From Caulobacter sp. (lineage in GTDB: Bacteria; Pseudomonadota; Alphaproteobacteria; Caulobacterales; Caulobacteraceae): a DNA stretch of 64,000 nucleotides. Every line of letters starts with the position of its first letter. Positions within the stretch are counted from its first letter, which is position 1. Positions 62,596-64,000 of the stretch are shown piece by piece. The stretch is taken from contig NZ_JAGIBH010000004.1 of the NCBI RefSeq assembly GCF_017744445.1, positions 186,001-250,000 on the forward strand. The letters run 5' to 3'. The position numbers and the translations under genes are program-made. Below the pieces are notes generated by a model that saw only the letters and a list, made by a program, of their open reading frames with translations, searched no databases and was not told where the DNA came from.

Positions 62596-63375
62596 CTACT
62601 TGGCGGCACTGGCCGCGCGCAGGGCGATCTCTTCGCGCTTAGCGGCCAGGCTCTCGCGGGTGCGCTCAATGGCCTCGAGTTCAGCGGTCAGCAGCAGGTT
62701 CTCGATCAGCCCGCCCAGGTGCGCCTGCATGGCGGCGCGGGCGGCCTTGGGGTCGCGGGTGCGCAGGGCCTCGACGATCTCCTGGTGCTCGTCCTTCAGC
62801 GGCCGTTTGCGCACGTGCCGAGCCTTTTCCAGCATCTGCATGCATAGGCGCGAGCGGTAGCGCAGGTCCCAGGTGTTCTCGACGATCCGAGCCACGGCGA
62901 CGTTGCGCGTGGCGGCGGCGATCGAGATGTGGAACTGGCGGTCGGCCAGCTCGGACTGCTCCTTGGTCGCCGCGTCGCTGTTCATCTCGACGACCAGGGT
63001 CTCCAGATAGGCCAGCTCGTCATCGGTGATCAGGGTGGCGGCCAGGGCGGCGGCCTCGCCCTCGAACAGGCGACGGGCCTCGGCCTGCTCGAAGGCCCCG
63101 ATGTCCAGGTCCTTGGCCGGCGGCGGCGGCTGGTCAAGGCGGACATAGACGCCCGAGCCTTGGCGGGCTTCCAGCAGGCCGCGCATCTCCAGAGCGATGA
63201 CGGCGCGGCGGACGGTGGGGCGGCTGACGCCGAACTCGTCGGCCAGGTCGCGCTCGGACGGCAGGCGGTGGCCAGGCTGGAACGCGCCATCGGCGATCGA
63301 CGCGCTGATCGAGGCCGCCACCTGCTGGTAGAGCCGCGTGGAGTCCGTGGACGGAGTGTCCGAAGGGGTCGACAT
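62596..63375 (-). CDS. FadR-type GntR regulator of the pectin locus (second)
   Basis: 259-residue paralogue of the first GntR protein: LYQQVAASISASIADGAFQPGHRLPSERDLADEFGVSRPTVRRAVIALEMRGLLEARQGSGVYV, then a helical FCD domain with DRQFHISIAAATRN and RAAMQAHLGGLIEN histidines. I start at ATG 63373-63375; much longer in-frame starts exist but their residues do not resemble the family and would cover operator sites. It is convergent with the TonB-receptor gene. Three GntR-type sites lie upstream (63457-63471, 63638-63678), pointing to autoregulation. Confidence 0.88.
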   Translation of the reverse strand: MSTPSDTPSTDSTRLYQQVAASISASIADGAFQPGHRLPSERDLADEFGVSRPTVRRAVIALEMRGLLEARQGSGVYVRLDQPPPPAKDLDIGAFEQAEARRLFEGEAAALAATLITDDELAYLETLVVEMNSDAATKEQSELADRQFHISIAAATRNVAVARIVENTWDLRYRSRLCMQMLEKARHVRKRPLKDEHQEIVEALRTRDPKAARAAMQAHLGGLIENLLLTAELEAIERTRESLAAKREEIALRAASAAK

Positions 63376-63688
63376 CGCAAACGCCGTGACAAGCGCCAAG
63401 AACGACGCGTCCCACAGGACTAGCGCCGCTTCGGCCGCCTCACAAGCGCCGCGAGCAAGTGGCCTTACCAAGAGACGGCGAGCGGCCGGAGGGTAAGGAC
63501 TCCGGCCGCCATCGTCGTCCGCCCCGGGAGGAGGTCGGCGCAAGATACGCAGCGCCTGTGGTCGACGAGCAAGAGATCGAACGAAACGCCCGATCACGCC
63601 CGGTCACCCTAGCGAAACTGGCCAAGCATGCAATCAAAAATGGCCTGACCAATTTGTTCAGATTTGTACGACCAATTTGTTAGCGGTC
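63376..63688. promoter_or_regulatory. Upstream region of the second GntR gene with three operator-like sites
   Basis: 313 bp with no convincing gene. Sites: 63457-63471 (AAGTGGCCTTACCAA), 63638-63655 (AAATGGCCTGACCAATTT) and 63661-63678 (GATTTGTACGACCAATTT). The last two lie 23 bp apart, about two helical turns, fitting cooperative or looped binding. Confidence 0.6.
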
Positions 63689-64000
63689 TCAGGCCGCCTG
63701 ACGCAGGTTCCAGGGATGGGCCGGATAGAACTGGGCCATCATCCGGCTGACATAGTCGACCAGACGCGGATAGCTTTCCGCCTCAAGGCGCAGGGGCGAG
63801 TCGAAATGCGGCGTCATGATCCCCGCGAGCATGGCGAAGGCCGTGGCGTCGACGCCGACCGGATGGCTGTCGCGCATCAGATAGGCCTTGTCCTCCAACA
63901 GCTCGTCCAGCGAGCGCAGCGACAGGCTGCCCAGCCAGACCACCTCTTCCCGCAGGTGCCGACCCACGCCGACCGCGCGGACATTGGTCGCGATCGCCTC
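63689..64000 (-). CDS. Glutathione S-transferase-like protein (metaxin/FAX type), 5' part outside window
   Basis: C-terminal 103 residues of a gene entering from beyond the window (reading EAIATNVRAVGVGRHLREEVVWLG at the edge). The stretch DELLEDKAYLMRDSHPVGVDATAFAMLAGIMTPHFDSPLR is typical of the GST C-terminal domain of the metaxin/failed-axon-connections branch. Probably a cytoplasmic thiol transferase-like protein. Stop codon 63689-63691. Confidence 0.8.
   Translation of the reverse strand, partial: EAIATNVRAVGVGRHLREEVVWLGSLSLRSLDELLEDKAYLMRDSHPVGVDATAFAMLAGIMTPHFDSPLRLEAESYPRLVDYVSRMMAQFYPAHPWNLRQAA

Noticed and set aside
63376-63597. N-terminal extension of the second GntR gene to 63597
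   Set aside because: The added residues are low complexity, do not resemble GntR proteins, and would cover an operator-like site.

Overview
This is a high-GC (roughly two-thirds G+C) alphaproteobacterial chromosome segment that is very probably Caulobacter. The left part reproduces the maltose locus described in C. crescentus: glucoamylase, MalY, MalI, alpha-glucosidase, alpha-amylase and the TonB-dependent receptor MalA. Class II DAHP synthase, NodT-type efflux and pectin genes with TonB-dependent receptors also fit Caulobacterales. No plasmid, IS element, integrase or CRISPR array was seen.

Layout. 1-1744: 3'-truncated chemoreceptor. 1869-13.7 kb: maltodextrin regulon. MalA brings maltodextrins through the outer membrane, exported glucoamylase and alpha-amylase cut them, MalY crosses the inner membrane, a cytoplasmic GH13 alpha-glucosidase finishes, and the LacI-type MalI represses. 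TTTGCA repeats, several phased at 10 bp, lie in both divergent promoter regions. 13.8-14.8 kb: a lipoprotein gene.

14.8-29.1 kb: a phage-derived block. It encodes tail terminator, tail tube, G/GT tail chaperone with a canonical -1 frameshift site, a 1371-residue tape measure, distal tail protein, fibre, tip protein and a lysis module. It is headed by a small regulatory module with a divergent XRE gene. No capsid, portal, terminase, protease, replication or integrase gene is present. The block looks like a non-contractile (F-type) tailocin or a tail-only prophage remnant, and is the main candidate for a new system here. Four operator-like sites of one architecture (TTTGY-N7-RCAAA) tie its two ends together, and a tRNA(CAT) gene lies next to it.

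29.5-45.7 kb: housekeeping genes: SIMPL protein, panD, M23 lipoprotein, AraC regulator, acyl-CoA synthetase, retropepsin-like protease, DAHP synthase, O-antigen ligase-like protein, gor, rpiA, glmU, gph and tRNA-Val. 45.8-51.3 kb: msrA, an MFS exporter, and a two-component system whose sensor has a long Met/Pro/Gly-rich periplasmic region, followed by an orphan response regulator. 51.4-56.5 kb: LysR regulator divergent from a HlyD/DHA2/NodT tripartite efflux operon.

56.9-63.4 kb: a pectin (oligogalacturonide) locus: two paralogous FadR-type GntR regulators, a GH105 unsaturated glycuronyl hydrolase, kduI and a TonB-dependent receptor, with repeated GntR-type operator candidates. The window ends inside a glutathione S-transferase-like gene. 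Protein identities rest on recognised motifs and family resemblance by eye; no database search was run.
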